Of a DNA stretch of 64,000 nt, positions 18,567 through 27,762 are shown in pieces. A model generated the notes under the pieces. It was not told the DNA's origin. It made no database searches and was given only the letters and a program-made list of their open reading frames with translations. The position numbers and the translations under genes were made by a program. This stretch comes from JAMXLO01 sp963719805 (GTDB taxonomy: Bacteria > Pseudomonadota > Alphaproteobacteria > Acetobacterales > Acetobacteraceae), in NCBI GenBank assembly GCA_963719805.1, contig CAVRDF010000003.1, positions 372,001 through 436,000 of the forward strand. Reading direction: 5' to 3'. Each line of letters starts with the position of its first letter. Position 1 is the stretch's first letter.

Positions 18567-19385
18567 ATGACCAAGCGGCACGCTGCGATCTTCCTGAGCC
18601 CGGTCGGCCTGGTGATGGCGTTCGGATTTTTCGTGCCGCTGGCTCAGATCTTCTATACCAGCGTCGATGGCGCCAGATTAACGGCGCAATCCTATGCCGG
18701 GCTGATCGACAGCAGGCTGTTCTGGCTGGTGCTGCAAAACACCTTTGCCATCGGTGTGGAATCGGTGCTGGCCAGCCTGCTTCTCGCGTACCCGATCGCC
18801 TATCATCTCTCGCGTGCAACGCCGGGGCGGCGTGCTGCCTACATGGTCCTGGTGCTGCTTCCCTTCTGGACCAGCATCCTGGTCAAGAGCTTTGCCTTCA
18901 CGGTGATCCTCGGCGACCGCGGGATCATCAACAATGTGCTGCGCGCGCTGCTCGGCGAGTCAGCCGTGTTGCCTCTGTTGTTCAACCGGACCGGCGTTGT
19001 CATCGGCATGCTGCACTGGCTGCTGCCGTTCATGGTTTTTCCGATCCTGGTCAACCTGCTGGCGCAGGGCAGCGACCTGCACTATGCGGCGCGGGTAATG
19101 GGGGCCAGCCGCTCCCGCATCTTCCTCCGGATCACATTGCCACTGAGTATTCCAGGCGTGCTGGCCGGCTGCGTCATCACGCTGGTGCTGTCGCTTGGCT
19201 CATTCGTCACGCCGGCGTTGCTCGGCGGACGCCGCGACCTGATGATGGCCAGTCTGGTCGATTTCTATACGCGCGTCTCGCTGGATTGGGCCACCGCCTC
19301 GGCAATTGCCGTGTTGTTGCTGGCAATCACCGGCGGATTGATCCTGCTGCTATCCCGCCTTCCGGGCGAGCATCGGCTGATCTGA
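18567..19385 (+). CDS. ABC transporter permease, PotB type
   Basis: 272-residue inner-membrane permease with six hydrophobic segments. The EAA loop is visible as YAARVMGASRSRIFLRITLPLSIPG (split near residues ~172-198). Typical of spermidine/putrescine-class importers. It is separated by 81 nt from the binding protein and by 1 nt from the second permease. Confidence 0.93.
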   Translation: MTKRHAAIFLSPVGLVMAFGFFVPLAQIFYTSVDGARLTAQSYAGLIDSRLFWLVLQNTFAIGVESVLASLLLAYPIAYHLSRATPGRRAAYMVLVLLPFWTSILVKSFAFTVILGDRGIINNVLRALLGESAVLPLLFNRTGVVIGMLHWLLPFMVFPILVNLLAQGSDLHYAARVMGASRSRIFLRITLPLSIPGVLAGCVITLVLSLGSFVTPALLGGRRDLMMASLVDFYTRVSLDWATASAIAVLLLAITGGLILLLSRLPGEHRLI

Positions 19386-19386
19386 T

Positions 19387-20172
19387 ATGCGGCGGCCCGC
19401 CCTTATCACCGTGCTGATTGCCTGGGCAATCTATCTGTTCCTGATCGCGCCCAGCCTGATCGTGATCCCAATGTCGTTCAATGGATCGACAGAGCTGATG
19501 TTTCCGCCGCGCAGCTTTTCGCTGCACATGTACCATGAATTCTTTCTTGGCAGCGAGTGGCTGCAGGCAACCCGTGAGAGCATTGTCGTGGCGCTGGGAA
19601 CGATGCTGCTGTCGGTCGCGGCTGGCGTTCCTGCAGCGTATGCGCTGACACGCGCTGATTTCTCCGGCAAGCGGCTGCTCGGCATCATTCTTCTGGCACC
19701 GATGCTGGTGCCAACCATTGTCGCGGCGCTGGGGCTTTATCTCTATCTGGTCCACCTTGGACTGGCCGGCACCACAGCTGGCCTGATCCTCGGCCATACC
19801 ACGCTGACAACTCCGTTCGTCATCGTCATCGCCAACGCGAGCCTGCGTCAACTTGACCCGAACCTGGAAACAGCGGCGCGGATCATGGGCGCGGGACCGC
19901 TGATGGTGTTCCGCCGCGTCGTGCTGCCGCGGCTATATCCCGCCGCTGCAGCGGCGGCGTTGTTCGCCTTCCTGATTTCCTTCGATGAAGTGGTGATCGC
20001 CTGGTTCGTTTCCGGTGTCGGCACGGCGACGCTGCCGGTCAAGATGTACAGCGCCATTCATTGGGAGGTGTCGCCGGTGTTGCCGGTGATCTCGACGCTG
20101 CTGACCCTGCTTTCGCTCATCGTATGCACGGTCGGCGCTTTGCTGCGCCGGCAGAGTGCCGCGGATGCCTGA
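19387..20172 (+). CDS. ABC transporter permease, PotC type
   Basis: 261-residue partner permease. Helix 1 at ~8-28, the family's FPPRSFSLHMYHEFF periplasmic segment, and an EAA loop with NLETAARIMGAGPLMVFRRVVLP (near 158-180). The 3' end overlaps the ATPase gene by 17 nt, so translation is coupled. Confidence 0.93.
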   Translation: MRRPALITVLIAWAIYLFLIAPSLIVIPMSFNGSTELMFPPRSFSLHMYHEFFLGSEWLQATRESIVVALGTMLLSVAAGVPAAYALTRADFSGKRLLGIILLAPMLVPTIVAALGLYLYLVHLGLAGTTAGLILGHTTLTTPFVIVIANASLRQLDPNLETAARIMGAGPLMVFRRVVLPRLYPAAAAAALFAFLISFDEVVIAWFVSGVGTATLPVKMYSAIHWEVSPVLPVISTLLTLLSLIVCTVGALLRRQSAADA

Positions 20173-21269
20173 GCGCAGCACCGTCAACAAACCGGCAATG
20201 GTTCAGCTTGACCGGGTCAGCAAACACTACGGCGGCACGCAGGCGCTGCACGAGACCGATCTGACCGTCGCCGAGGGTGAGTTCGTCACGCTGTTAGGTC
20301 CAAGCGGCTCGGGCAAGACGACGTTGCTCAACCTGATCGCCGGTACTGTCACGCCGTCCTCCGGGCGAGTGGTGATTGCCGGCCGTGACGTCACGCACGT
20401 GCTGGTCGAACAGCGCGGATTGGGCATGGTCTTCCAGAACTACGCGCTGATGCCGCATATGACGATATTCGAGAACGTCGCGTTCCCGCTGCAGAGTCCG
20501 GCGCGTGCCGGAGGACGAGATCCGCCGCCGGGTCGCCGATGTACTGGCGCTCGTGCAGCTTCCGGATGTTGCCGGGCGCAAACCGCGCCAACTCTCGGGC
20601 GGTCAGCAGCAGCGTGTCAGTCTCGCACGCTGCATCGTCTACAACCCGGCGACCATCCTCATGGACGAACCACTGGGCGCGCTCGACAAGAAGCTGCGTG
20701 AGTATATGCAGCTCGAGATACGGCGGCTGCACGCGCAGCTTGGCATCACGATGCTCTATGTGACGCACGACCAGGAGGAGGCGTTGACCATGTCTGACCG
20801 CATCGTGCTGCTCAATCACGGACGCATCGAGCAGTCAGGCACGCCGGATGAGTTGTACTTCCGTCCCCGTACCGTCTTTGCAGCAGATTTCCTCGGCGAT
20901 TCAAGTATGTTCGACGCAGTCATCGCGGCCCCGGGCAAGCCGGCGCGGCTGACCGGTCGGCGCGGGCAGCCGCTGCTCGCCGAGGCCACGGAACTCGCGC
21001 CAGGCACGCCAGTCAAGGCGATGATCCGGCCGGAAAACGTTCACCTGCTGCGCGGCTCGGAAGCGGGGACCGGCCTCGATACCGTGCTCGACGGCGTGAT
21101 GGAGGACAGCATTGTGTTGGGCAGCGTTGTGCGGCACCACATTCGCCTGCCTGACGGCGGCACCGTGTGGGCCAATGAGTTCAACGCGCGCGGACGCGCC
21201 GGGGCAGGGCGGGGCGAGCAGGTTCGCTTCGGCTGGCGCGCGGAAGATCTGCTGGTGCTTCTTGCATGA
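20156..21269 (+). pseudogene. ABC transporter ATP-binding protein, PotA type, broken by one frameshift
   Basis: The reading frame is split. The 5' part carries Walker A GPSGSGKTT and Q-loop MVFQNYALMPHM. From about 20493-20504 a second frame takes over with VPEDEIRRRVADVL, signature LSGGQQQR, Walker B ILMDEPLGALD and the C-terminal TOBE region. Removing one base between 20493 and 20504 restores a 370-residue protein, the normal PotA length. The stop overlaps the next start (ATGA). This is most likely a single-base insertion error in the assembly, so the importer may well be functional. Confidence 0.88.
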
Positions 21270-23302
21270 CCCACGAAGCTCTGCTGCAGCCACTGCGTAT
21301 TCGTCAGCTCACGCTGCGCAACCGCATTGTCAGCACCGCGCACGCGCCGGGATATGGTTTTGATTCGCTGCCCGCCGAGCGCTATCGCCGGTATCACGAG
21401 GAAAAAGCGAAGGGCGGCGTGGCGCTGACGATGATCGGCGGCTCGACGGCGGTTTCTCCCGATGCGGTCGCCCCGTTCGGCCAGCTGACCGCGGCCGAGG
21501 ACCGTATCATTCCTCCATTATCGGAACTCGCCGAGGCGGTGCATAAGCACGGCGCCGCAGTGTTCTGTCAGATCTCCCATCCGGGCCGGCGTGGCAAATG
21601 GGATGGTGGCAGCTGGCTGCCACCGGTTGCCCCGGCCGTCGTGCGGGAGCCGCAGCATCGTGGCTTCCCCAAGCAAATGGAGGACTGGGACTTCAGCCGC
21701 ATCCGCGACGACTACGTCGCCGCAGCGCTGCGCTGCAAGACAGCCGGCCTTGACGGCATCGAACTGTTGTTTGCCGGCGGTCACCTCATGCTGCAATTCT
21801 TTTCTCCAGCGGTGAACCAACGCGTGGACGGATATGGCGGCAGCCTGGCGAACCGTATGCGCTATCCGCTTGAAGTGATCCGTTCGGTCCGGCAGGCCAT
21901 CGGCGAAGATTTTGTCATGGGCGTACGCATCACCGCGGACGAGTTCATCGCTGAAGGACTGAACCAGACGGAATGCCTTGCCATCGCCACCGGCGTCGCG
22001 GGCAGTGGCGACGTCGATTACCTCAGCATCATGGCGAGCCAGACTTATGACTGGCGGTCGAGCGCGTTCAGCATTCCAGGCATGGCGTTTCCCGAGGCGC
22101 CATATCTGAGACTCGCTGGGGCAATCAAGGCAGCCGTGCCGATCCCCGTGTTGCAGGCTGCGTGGATTCACGATCTCACAACCGCGAACCGTGCAGTGGC
22201 GGATGGCTTGCTCGATCTCGTTGGCATGACGCGGGCGCAGATCGCTGATCCGCATATGGTCAACAAGCTTTTGCAGGGCCGCAGTGACGACATCCGGCCG
22301 TGTGTCGGCGCCAATTATTGCATCAACCGCATCTATGATGGCGCCGAGTCACTCTGCGTCCACAATCCGGCGACCGGACGCGAAGCGACCGTGCCGCAGA
22401 TCGTGCGCAAGGCTGACACAAGCCGACGGGTCGTGGTTATCGGCGGTGGCCCAGGTGGGCTTGAGGCCGCGCGGGTTTGTGCCGAGCGTGGCCATGCAGT
22501 GGTGCTGTTCGAAGCCGAGCCCGAATTCGGCGGTCAGGTCCGTGTTGCCGCGCAGCTGGGCTGGCGCCGCCGGCTTGGCGGCATCACCGATTGGCTCGCC
22601 GGTCAATGCCGCAAGCGCGGCGTTGACCTGCGGTTGTCAATGACGGCGGATCAAGCTGCCGTGCTTGCCGAGAAACCGGATGTCGTGATCGTTGCTACCG
22701 GCGGCATTGCCAACAAAGGTCCGATCGAGGGTGCCGGTCTTGCAGTCACAAGTTGGGATATCCTGACCGGCAAGGTCACACCGGGCGAACGTGTCCTGTT
22801 GTTCGACGATCACGGCGGCGATCGCGGACTGGAATGCGCTCAGTATCTAGTCGAACACGGCGCGGCGCTTGAGATGGTGACACCCGAGCGTCATGTCGGG
22901 ATAGAGGTCGGAGGCACGACTTTTTCGCTGTATTTACGAGCGCTCTACGACAAGGGCACGAAACTGTCGCCCGATCTGCGGCTGCGTGCGGTCCGCCGCG
23001 CAGGCAACACACTGGTTGCCGAATTGCGAAACGAGTACACCCTGAAGACCGAGACCCGTGAGGTCGATCAAGTCGTCGCGGAGCACGGGACGCTGCCGCG
23101 TGATGACCTGTATTTCGCGCTCAAACCGCTCTCGCGAAACCGCGGCGAGGTTGACTACCACGCCCTGGTCGGTGGACGAGCGCAGGAGATTGTTGTGGAT
23201 CCGGCCGCCTCGTTCCTGCTCTATCGTGTCGGTGACGCGGTAGCGAGCCGCAACATCCATGCCGCGATCTTAGATTCCCTGCGCCTATGCAAAGACCTGT
23301 AG
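21266..23302 (+). CDS. NADH:flavin oxidoreductase / N-demethylase, TMADH-DadH family (FMN, Fe-S, FAD/NAD domains)
   Basis: 678-residue multidomain enzyme. Old-yellow-enzyme TIM barrel with FMN (~5-335), Fe-S region (~340-370), and FAD/NAD(P)-binding domain (VVVIGGGPGGLEAARVCAERG, ~390-410). In this family, trimethylamine dehydrogenase has four Cys ligands (C-x2-C-x2-C-x12-C). Here Cys346, Cys352 and Cys364 are present, but the second position is Ala349. There is no Cys near residue 30, so FMN is not covalently bound as in trimethylamine dehydrogenase. The pattern recalls N-methylproline demethylase-like relatives. Coupled by ATGA to the polyamine-type importer, so it probably N-demethylates the imported compound. 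Confidence 0.88.
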   Translation: MTHEALLQPLRIRQLTLRNRIVSTAHAPGYGFDSLPAERYRRYHEEKAKGGVALTMIGGSTAVSPDAVAPFGQLTAAEDRIIPPLSELAEAVHKHGAAVFCQISHPGRRGKWDGGSWLPPVAPAVVREPQHRGFPKQMEDWDFSRIRDDYVAAALRCKTAGLDGIELLFAGGHLMLQFFSPAVNQRVDGYGGSLANRMRYPLEVIRSVRQAIGEDFVMGVRITADEFIAEGLNQTECLAIATGVAGSGDVDYLSIMASQTYDWRSSAFSIPGMAFPEAPYLRLAGAIKAAVPIPVLQAAWIHDLTTANRAVADGLLDLVGMTRAQIADPHMVNKLLQGRSDDIRPCVGANYCINRIYDGAESLCVHNPATGREATVPQIVRKADTSRRVVVIGGGPGGLEAARVCAERGHAVVLFEAEPEFGGQVRVAAQLGWRRRLGGITDWLAGQCRKRGVDLRLSMTADQAAVLAEKPDVVIVATGGIANKGPIEGAGLAVTSWDILTGKVTPGERVLLFDDHGGDRGLECAQYLVEHGAALEMVTPERHVGIEVGGTTFSLYLRALYDKGTKLSPDLRLRAVRRAGNTLVAELRNEYTLKTETREVDQVVAEHGTLPRDDLYFALKPLSRNRGEVDYHALVGGRAQEIVVDPAASFLLYRVGDAVASRNIHAAILDSLRLCKDL

Positions 23303-23311
23303 TGCTGCGCA

Positions 23312-24133
23312 TCATCCCTTGCTGAATCGGGCGTCCCGCCATTCCAGCGCCGCCTTCAGGCCAACCTCGCGGCGCAGGCGATTGAACTCGGTGCGCTCGG
23401 CGCCGCCACCACTTTCAATCAGCGCATCCGTGTCCACGGCGGCAAGCAGCGCCTGGCGCATGCCCATGACTTCGTAACTTCGGTTGATGGCGCGCTTGGT
23501 GAGCTGGACCGATCGTGGCGCCGCCGCGGCGATGTCTGCCGCCACCTGCACTGCCGTCTGCAGCTCGCTGCCTAGCGGCACCACACGATTGACGATGCCC
23601 ATCGCGAGCGCGCGTTGTGCGTCGATCTGGTCGTTGCCGGTAAGCAGCAATTCCTTGGCCAGCTTGGGTGTGGTCATCCAGGGCAGCAGCAACGCGACGA
23701 TGCCAGACCCGAAGCGCACCTCCGGTTCGCCGAAGCGGGTGCCCTCGGCGGCAATGGTGATGTCGCAGGACAGCGCCATCTCGAACCCGCCGGCCAGCGC
23801 GAAACCGTGCACAGCGGCGATTGTCGGCTTCGGACAGTCCCAGAACTGCATCAGGAAGTCGAAATCGAAGCCGAGAACGTCGCGCCACTGGTCGATATCG
23901 GTGATTGTCTGCTGGGCCAATTCCTTCATGTCGAAGCCGGCCGAAAAACCGCGGCCGTTGCCGTGCAGCACAATCGCGGAGACTTGGGGATCGGCGGCGA
24001 ACGCGGCCATCGCCGTGGTCACGTCGCCAATCAGCGCGCGATTGATGGCGTTCAAAACCGCGGGGCGATTCAGCGACAAGACCGCCACGCGTCCCTCGAT
24101 GCGGGTTTCTATCGTCGTATAACTCTGGGTCAC
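23312..24133 (-). CDS. Enoyl-CoA hydratase/isomerase (crotonase) family protein
   Basis: 273-residue crotonase. The oxyanion-hole/catalytic region AGGFEMALSCDI supplies the first Glu (equivalent to Glu144 of rat mitochondrial hydratase), and FGEPEVRFG the second. Both catalytic glutamates are thus present, consistent with hydratase activity. GTG start at 24133 overlaps the TGA of the upstream acyl-CoA synthetase (GTGA), so the two are one operon. Convergent with the demethylase gene, 9 nt away. It probably acts on a CoA ester made by the synthetase. Confidence 0.9.
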   Translation of the reverse strand: MTQSYTTIETRIEGRVAVLSLNRPAVLNAINRALIGDVTTAMAAFAADPQVSAIVLHGNGRGFSAGFDMKELAQQTITDIDQWRDVLGFDFDFLMQFWDCPKPTIAAVHGFALAGGFEMALSCDITIAAEGTRFGEPEVRFGSGIVALLLPWMTTPKLAKELLLTGNDQIDAQRALAMGIVNRVVPLGSELQTAVQVAADIAAAAPRSVQLTKRAINRSYEVMGMRQALLAAVDTDALIESGGGAERTEFNRLRREVGLKAALEWRDARFSKG

Positions 24134-26338
24134 CTGGGCATTCCGATCGGTTCATGGTTGCAAAGCGGCAGAAACAGTGCATCGACCGCAAGCGCGCCCG
24201 AGGGCGCGGCGATCACCGGATTAACATCGATTGCAGCGAACAGCTTGCCGACTGTTGCGCAGAGCACGCTGAACCGCTCTATCGTCAGTGTCAGTGAATC
24301 GAGATCGGCCACCGGACGACCGCGATATCCTTGCAGCAGCCGATAGCTGCGAAGTTTCTCGAGATAGCGACGCGCTACGGCTGCACTGACCGGCGGTTGG
24401 AATGTCACTGTGTCGGCCAGCATCTCGGTAAGGATGCCGCCTAGCGCCACCGTCACCATCGGTCCGAATTGGGCGTCGTTGGTCATTCCCAGCAGCACCT
24501 CGGAGCCTGCCGGCGCCTGGGCTTGAACCTGCACCAGATTGCCGCATGCGGCCGAGATACGCGCGTAGGCGCCGGCGACTGTGGCACGATCCCGCAGATC
24601 AAGGGCGACCCCACCAGCATCCGTCTTGTGCAGAACGTCTGGCGCCGCGGTCTTCAGGACCACCGGGAAACCAAACCGCTCGGCTGCGGTCACAGCGTTC
24701 GTTGCATCGGAAATGAACGCGCTGGGCGGTGCCGGAATGGCAAACAGTTCAAGCAGTCGCAGTGCCTGTGCAAGTGGTAGTGCATCACGCGTGGTACGCT
24801 CGCGCGCCACCCTATGCGCCGCATCCAGCACATGTTGCGCGGGCAATCCTGGTGGCACGGCACGGGCCGCGGTCCGCCGATCTTGCCAGTCGATCAAATG
24901 CCGTATCGCCGAGAGCGCCGTGGCCGTTCCCATCAGGACCCGGCACACCGAGCGCGCGTAACCGCGTCGCTTCCTCGCGGCTCACCGAGCTATGCATGTT
25001 GCCGAAGAGCAGCGCCGGCTTCTCGGTTGTCGCGGCCGCGCGCTCGACCGCCATCGACGATGCGCGGGCATAGGGACGGCCGTGCACCAGGTTGGTCGCA
25101 AGTGCCACCACTGCAACATTAGGGTCGCTGGTCAGCGCACCCAGGCACTCCTCGAGCAGCATGCGCCCGTCGCCGTACGAATCGACCGGGTTCTGCGGTT
25201 CCATTCCAGGATCCAAAATCTCGGCAAGCCGAGCAGCCGTCGCTGGTGCGATCTCGGCCAGGGGAACATCGAGATCGGTGGCCAGATCGACGATGAGTTC
25301 GCGCTCGCCGCCGGAGTCAGTCACAATCCCGACCCCACCTGCGCCCGGCCGGCGCGGCGAGCGAAACAGTTCCACCGTGTCCAACAGTTCGTCCGGCGTG
25401 GTGACGCGAATTACGTTATGACGCTCGAAGATCGCGCCGTAGGCGGCATCTGACCCGGCGAGGGCTCCGCTATGCGCAAGGGCGAACCGCTGGCCGCGTT
25501 CCGTCCGCCCGAGCTTCAACACCACCACCGGAATGCCCTGCCGATCCGCCCGCTCGATGGCGGCGATGAAGCGCTCAGGACAGCGCACGGTTTCCATGAG
25601 GCAGGCGATGACCCGAGTTTCGGGTGCCGTGAGCAGGAACTCGATGTAATCGGCCATAGTGGTCGCGATCTCCTGGCCGGCGGAGATTGCGTAATTGAAG
25701 ACAAGATCGCGCTGATTGCCGACCAGACCCGACCAGGTCGAGCCGCTGTGGGAGATCAGCCCGACAGTGCCCGAAGTCTCTGGTAATGGCGGTGGGTCGC
25801 CGGACATCTTGATGCCGTCGACGGAGTTGAAATAGCCCATGCAATTGTTGCCGCAGATTGCCATGCCAGCGTTGCGCGCGATCGCCGCAAGCCGTTCGAC
25901 GCGCGAGGTACCTTTGCGTGGCGGTTCATAGGCGCGACCGAACAGTACCCCGGCGCGCACACCGGCATCGGCTGCGACTCCCAGCGCCGTCTCGACCACA
26001 TCGTCGGACACCGCAAAAGCAGCGCAATCCACCTGCTCCGGCAGTGCATCGAGGCTGGGATAGCAGCGGCGGCCAGCGATTTCCTCGTAGCGAGGATTGA
26101 TCGGATACACCGCACCGCGATACCGCCCGCTGTTGATCGCGTTAAGCAAACGCAGGCCGAACGAACCTTCGCGCGCCGAGGCGCCGATAACGGCAATCGA
26201 GCGCGGCCGCAACAATGCGTCGATTGGAGTAGTGGTCTGTTGCGTCGTGCCATCGGCTCTCGCTTCGACCGTGTCCTTCGATTGCGACACTTCAGAACGC
26301 AACAATTCGATCCTCGCGTGGATGCGAGACTGCGCCAA
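24130..26338 (-). pseudogene. Acyl-CoA synthetase (NDP-forming, acetyl-CoA synthetase/ADP-forming type), one frameshift
   Basis: Large two-part enzyme: N-terminal CoA-binding domain (PRSIAVIGASAREGSFG), succinyl-CoA-ligase-like domains with HSGALAGSDAAYGAIF, and C-terminal ATP-grasp_5 domain with PVVLKTAAPDVLHKTDAGG. The frame breaks at the CCC of 24939-24941 (GGG in the coding strand). Dropping one base joins RLRALGVP to VLMGTATALSAIRHL and gives 735 residues, normal for the fused form. The start TTG 26338 is uncertain; conserved sequence begins ~40 codons in. It forms an acyl-CoA with ATP or GTP and feeds the crotonase. The break is probably an assembly insertion. Confidence 0.87.
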
Positions 26339-26508
26339 GCGGCAGCGACAGGCCCTATGGGAATTAAGCTAACCGCTTGCGCTTCCTCACTGCAAACGCA
26401 CGCTGGCGAAGACTGCCATTGCCGTGCTCATCTGCATGTGCATGCTAGCTGCGCAGACGATACCGGCAGTGGAAATGGACCGACAACCGAATGACATAGG
26501 AGGGGTGC

Positions 26509-27465
26509 ATGGCGTCGCCGCCGAATATAGCCGCACTGTATGGTGCAACCGAGACCGACACGTTCATGGGGTTTCGGTCGTGTCCTGATCTGAGCAAACT
26601 AGATGCGCCGATTGCGCTGCTCGGTGTACTCGGCGCTACGCCTTATGCCTCGGTGGGCGCATATTGCAGGAATGGCCCAGCTGCGTTGCGCCGGGTATTG
26701 GCTGGCCTATCGGGCAACGTGGACCGGTACGACTTCGATGCAAGTGGCACGCTGTTCCCAAGCGATGCAATGAAGCCCGTCGATTGTGGCGACCTGCCGT
26801 TCAGCGAAAACGATTTCCAGGCAAACCGCGATGCGATCGGTGCGGCGGTTCGGACGATACTCGGGCAACGCGCCGTGCCGGTACTCGTTGGCGGCGATGA
26901 CTTAGTGCCGATCCCGTTCCTGGACGCGATGGGATCTGCAACAAGGAACCTAACAATCTTGCAAATCGACGCGCATATCGATTGGCGTGACGAAGTGCGC
27001 GGAGAGCGGATGGGACTTTCGTCTACGATGCGGCGTGCATCCGAGATGCCGCATGTTGGGACGATGGTACAGGTCGGTGCCAGAGGGATCGGCTCAGCGG
27101 CTGTCTCGGACTACCGCGACGCGTTAGCGCGCGGCGTGCAGTTCTTTTCTGCCGAGCTGTTACACAAAGACGGGGTCGAAGCCGCGGTCGCGGCAATTCC
27201 GGCCGGAACCGATATTGTGATTTGTTTCGATGCTGACGGGCTTGATCCGTCAGTCATGCCGGCCGCGATCGGGCGGTCGCCTGGAGGGCTATGGTACTGG
27301 CAGGCGCTGGACCTGATGCGCGGTGCAGCGAGCAGGGGCCGCATCATAGGCATGGCGTTCGTGCAATTCATGGCAGAACGGGATGTAGACGGGCTGGGTG
27401 CGCTGAACTTTGGGCGGCTGCTCGTCGAGGCGCTGGGCCTGGTTGCGCGGCAGCGCGCCGTATAA
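26509..27465 (+). CDS. Ureohydrolase (agmatinase/arginase) family protein with altered metal site
   Basis: 318-residue alpha/beta protein of the Mn-dependent ureohydrolase fold. Metal motifs: DAHID at 154-158 and CFDADGLDPS (~243-252) are present. The usual GGDH is GGDD (128-131), so the His metal ligand is replaced by Asp131. The DAHIDWRDEV and SSTMRRASEMPH segments look like a distinct subfamily. Start ATG 26509 has a strong AGGAGGGG site. Divergent from the acyl-CoA synthetase. It could hydrolyse a guanidino compound, or have another amidine role if the site binds one metal. Confidence 0.82.
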   Translation: MASPPNIAALYGATETDTFMGFRSCPDLSKLDAPIALLGVLGATPYASVGAYCRNGPAALRRVLAGLSGNVDRYDFDASGTLFPSDAMKPVDCGDLPFSENDFQANRDAIGAAVRTILGQRAVPVLVGGDDLVPIPFLDAMGSATRNLTILQIDAHIDWRDEVRGERMGLSSTMRRASEMPHVGTMVQVGARGIGSAAVSDYRDALARGVQFFSAELLHKDGVEAAVAAIPAGTDIVICFDADGLDPSVMPAAIGRSPGGLWYWQALDLMRGAASRGRIIGMAFVQFMAERDVDGLGALNFGRLLVEALGLVARQRAV

Positions 27466-27762
27466 AAAGCGCGATTCCGCTGGCAGGACGCCCCCAGTTC
27501 TGTGCGAGCGCACAGTTTGGCAAAGGCCGAGGCACGCGCCGCTCCGACCTGCGGTCTTAGCGGACCGACCGTGAATTCATTCCTGATCGTAATGCTTTCT
27601 AAATCCAACGAGACCAAGTTGAAATAAAGGCGCTGCTAGGCATCTGCCTGGGCATTCGGGGCCCCCTTTACACGCAAGTGCCTCCAACTACCGGCGGAGA
27701 ACCCGTCGGTAACCATTGTCTCGCAATCCAGCACGGATCGCCGAGGCAATCGAGATTGTCTT
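27466..27762. other. Intergenic region before the giant secreted protein
   Basis: 297 nt between two co-directional genes. It is more AT-rich around 27570-27630 than the surrounding DNA, as expected of a promoter, but no clear -35/-10 pair or terminator hairpin stands out. No gene seen. Confidence 0.35.
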
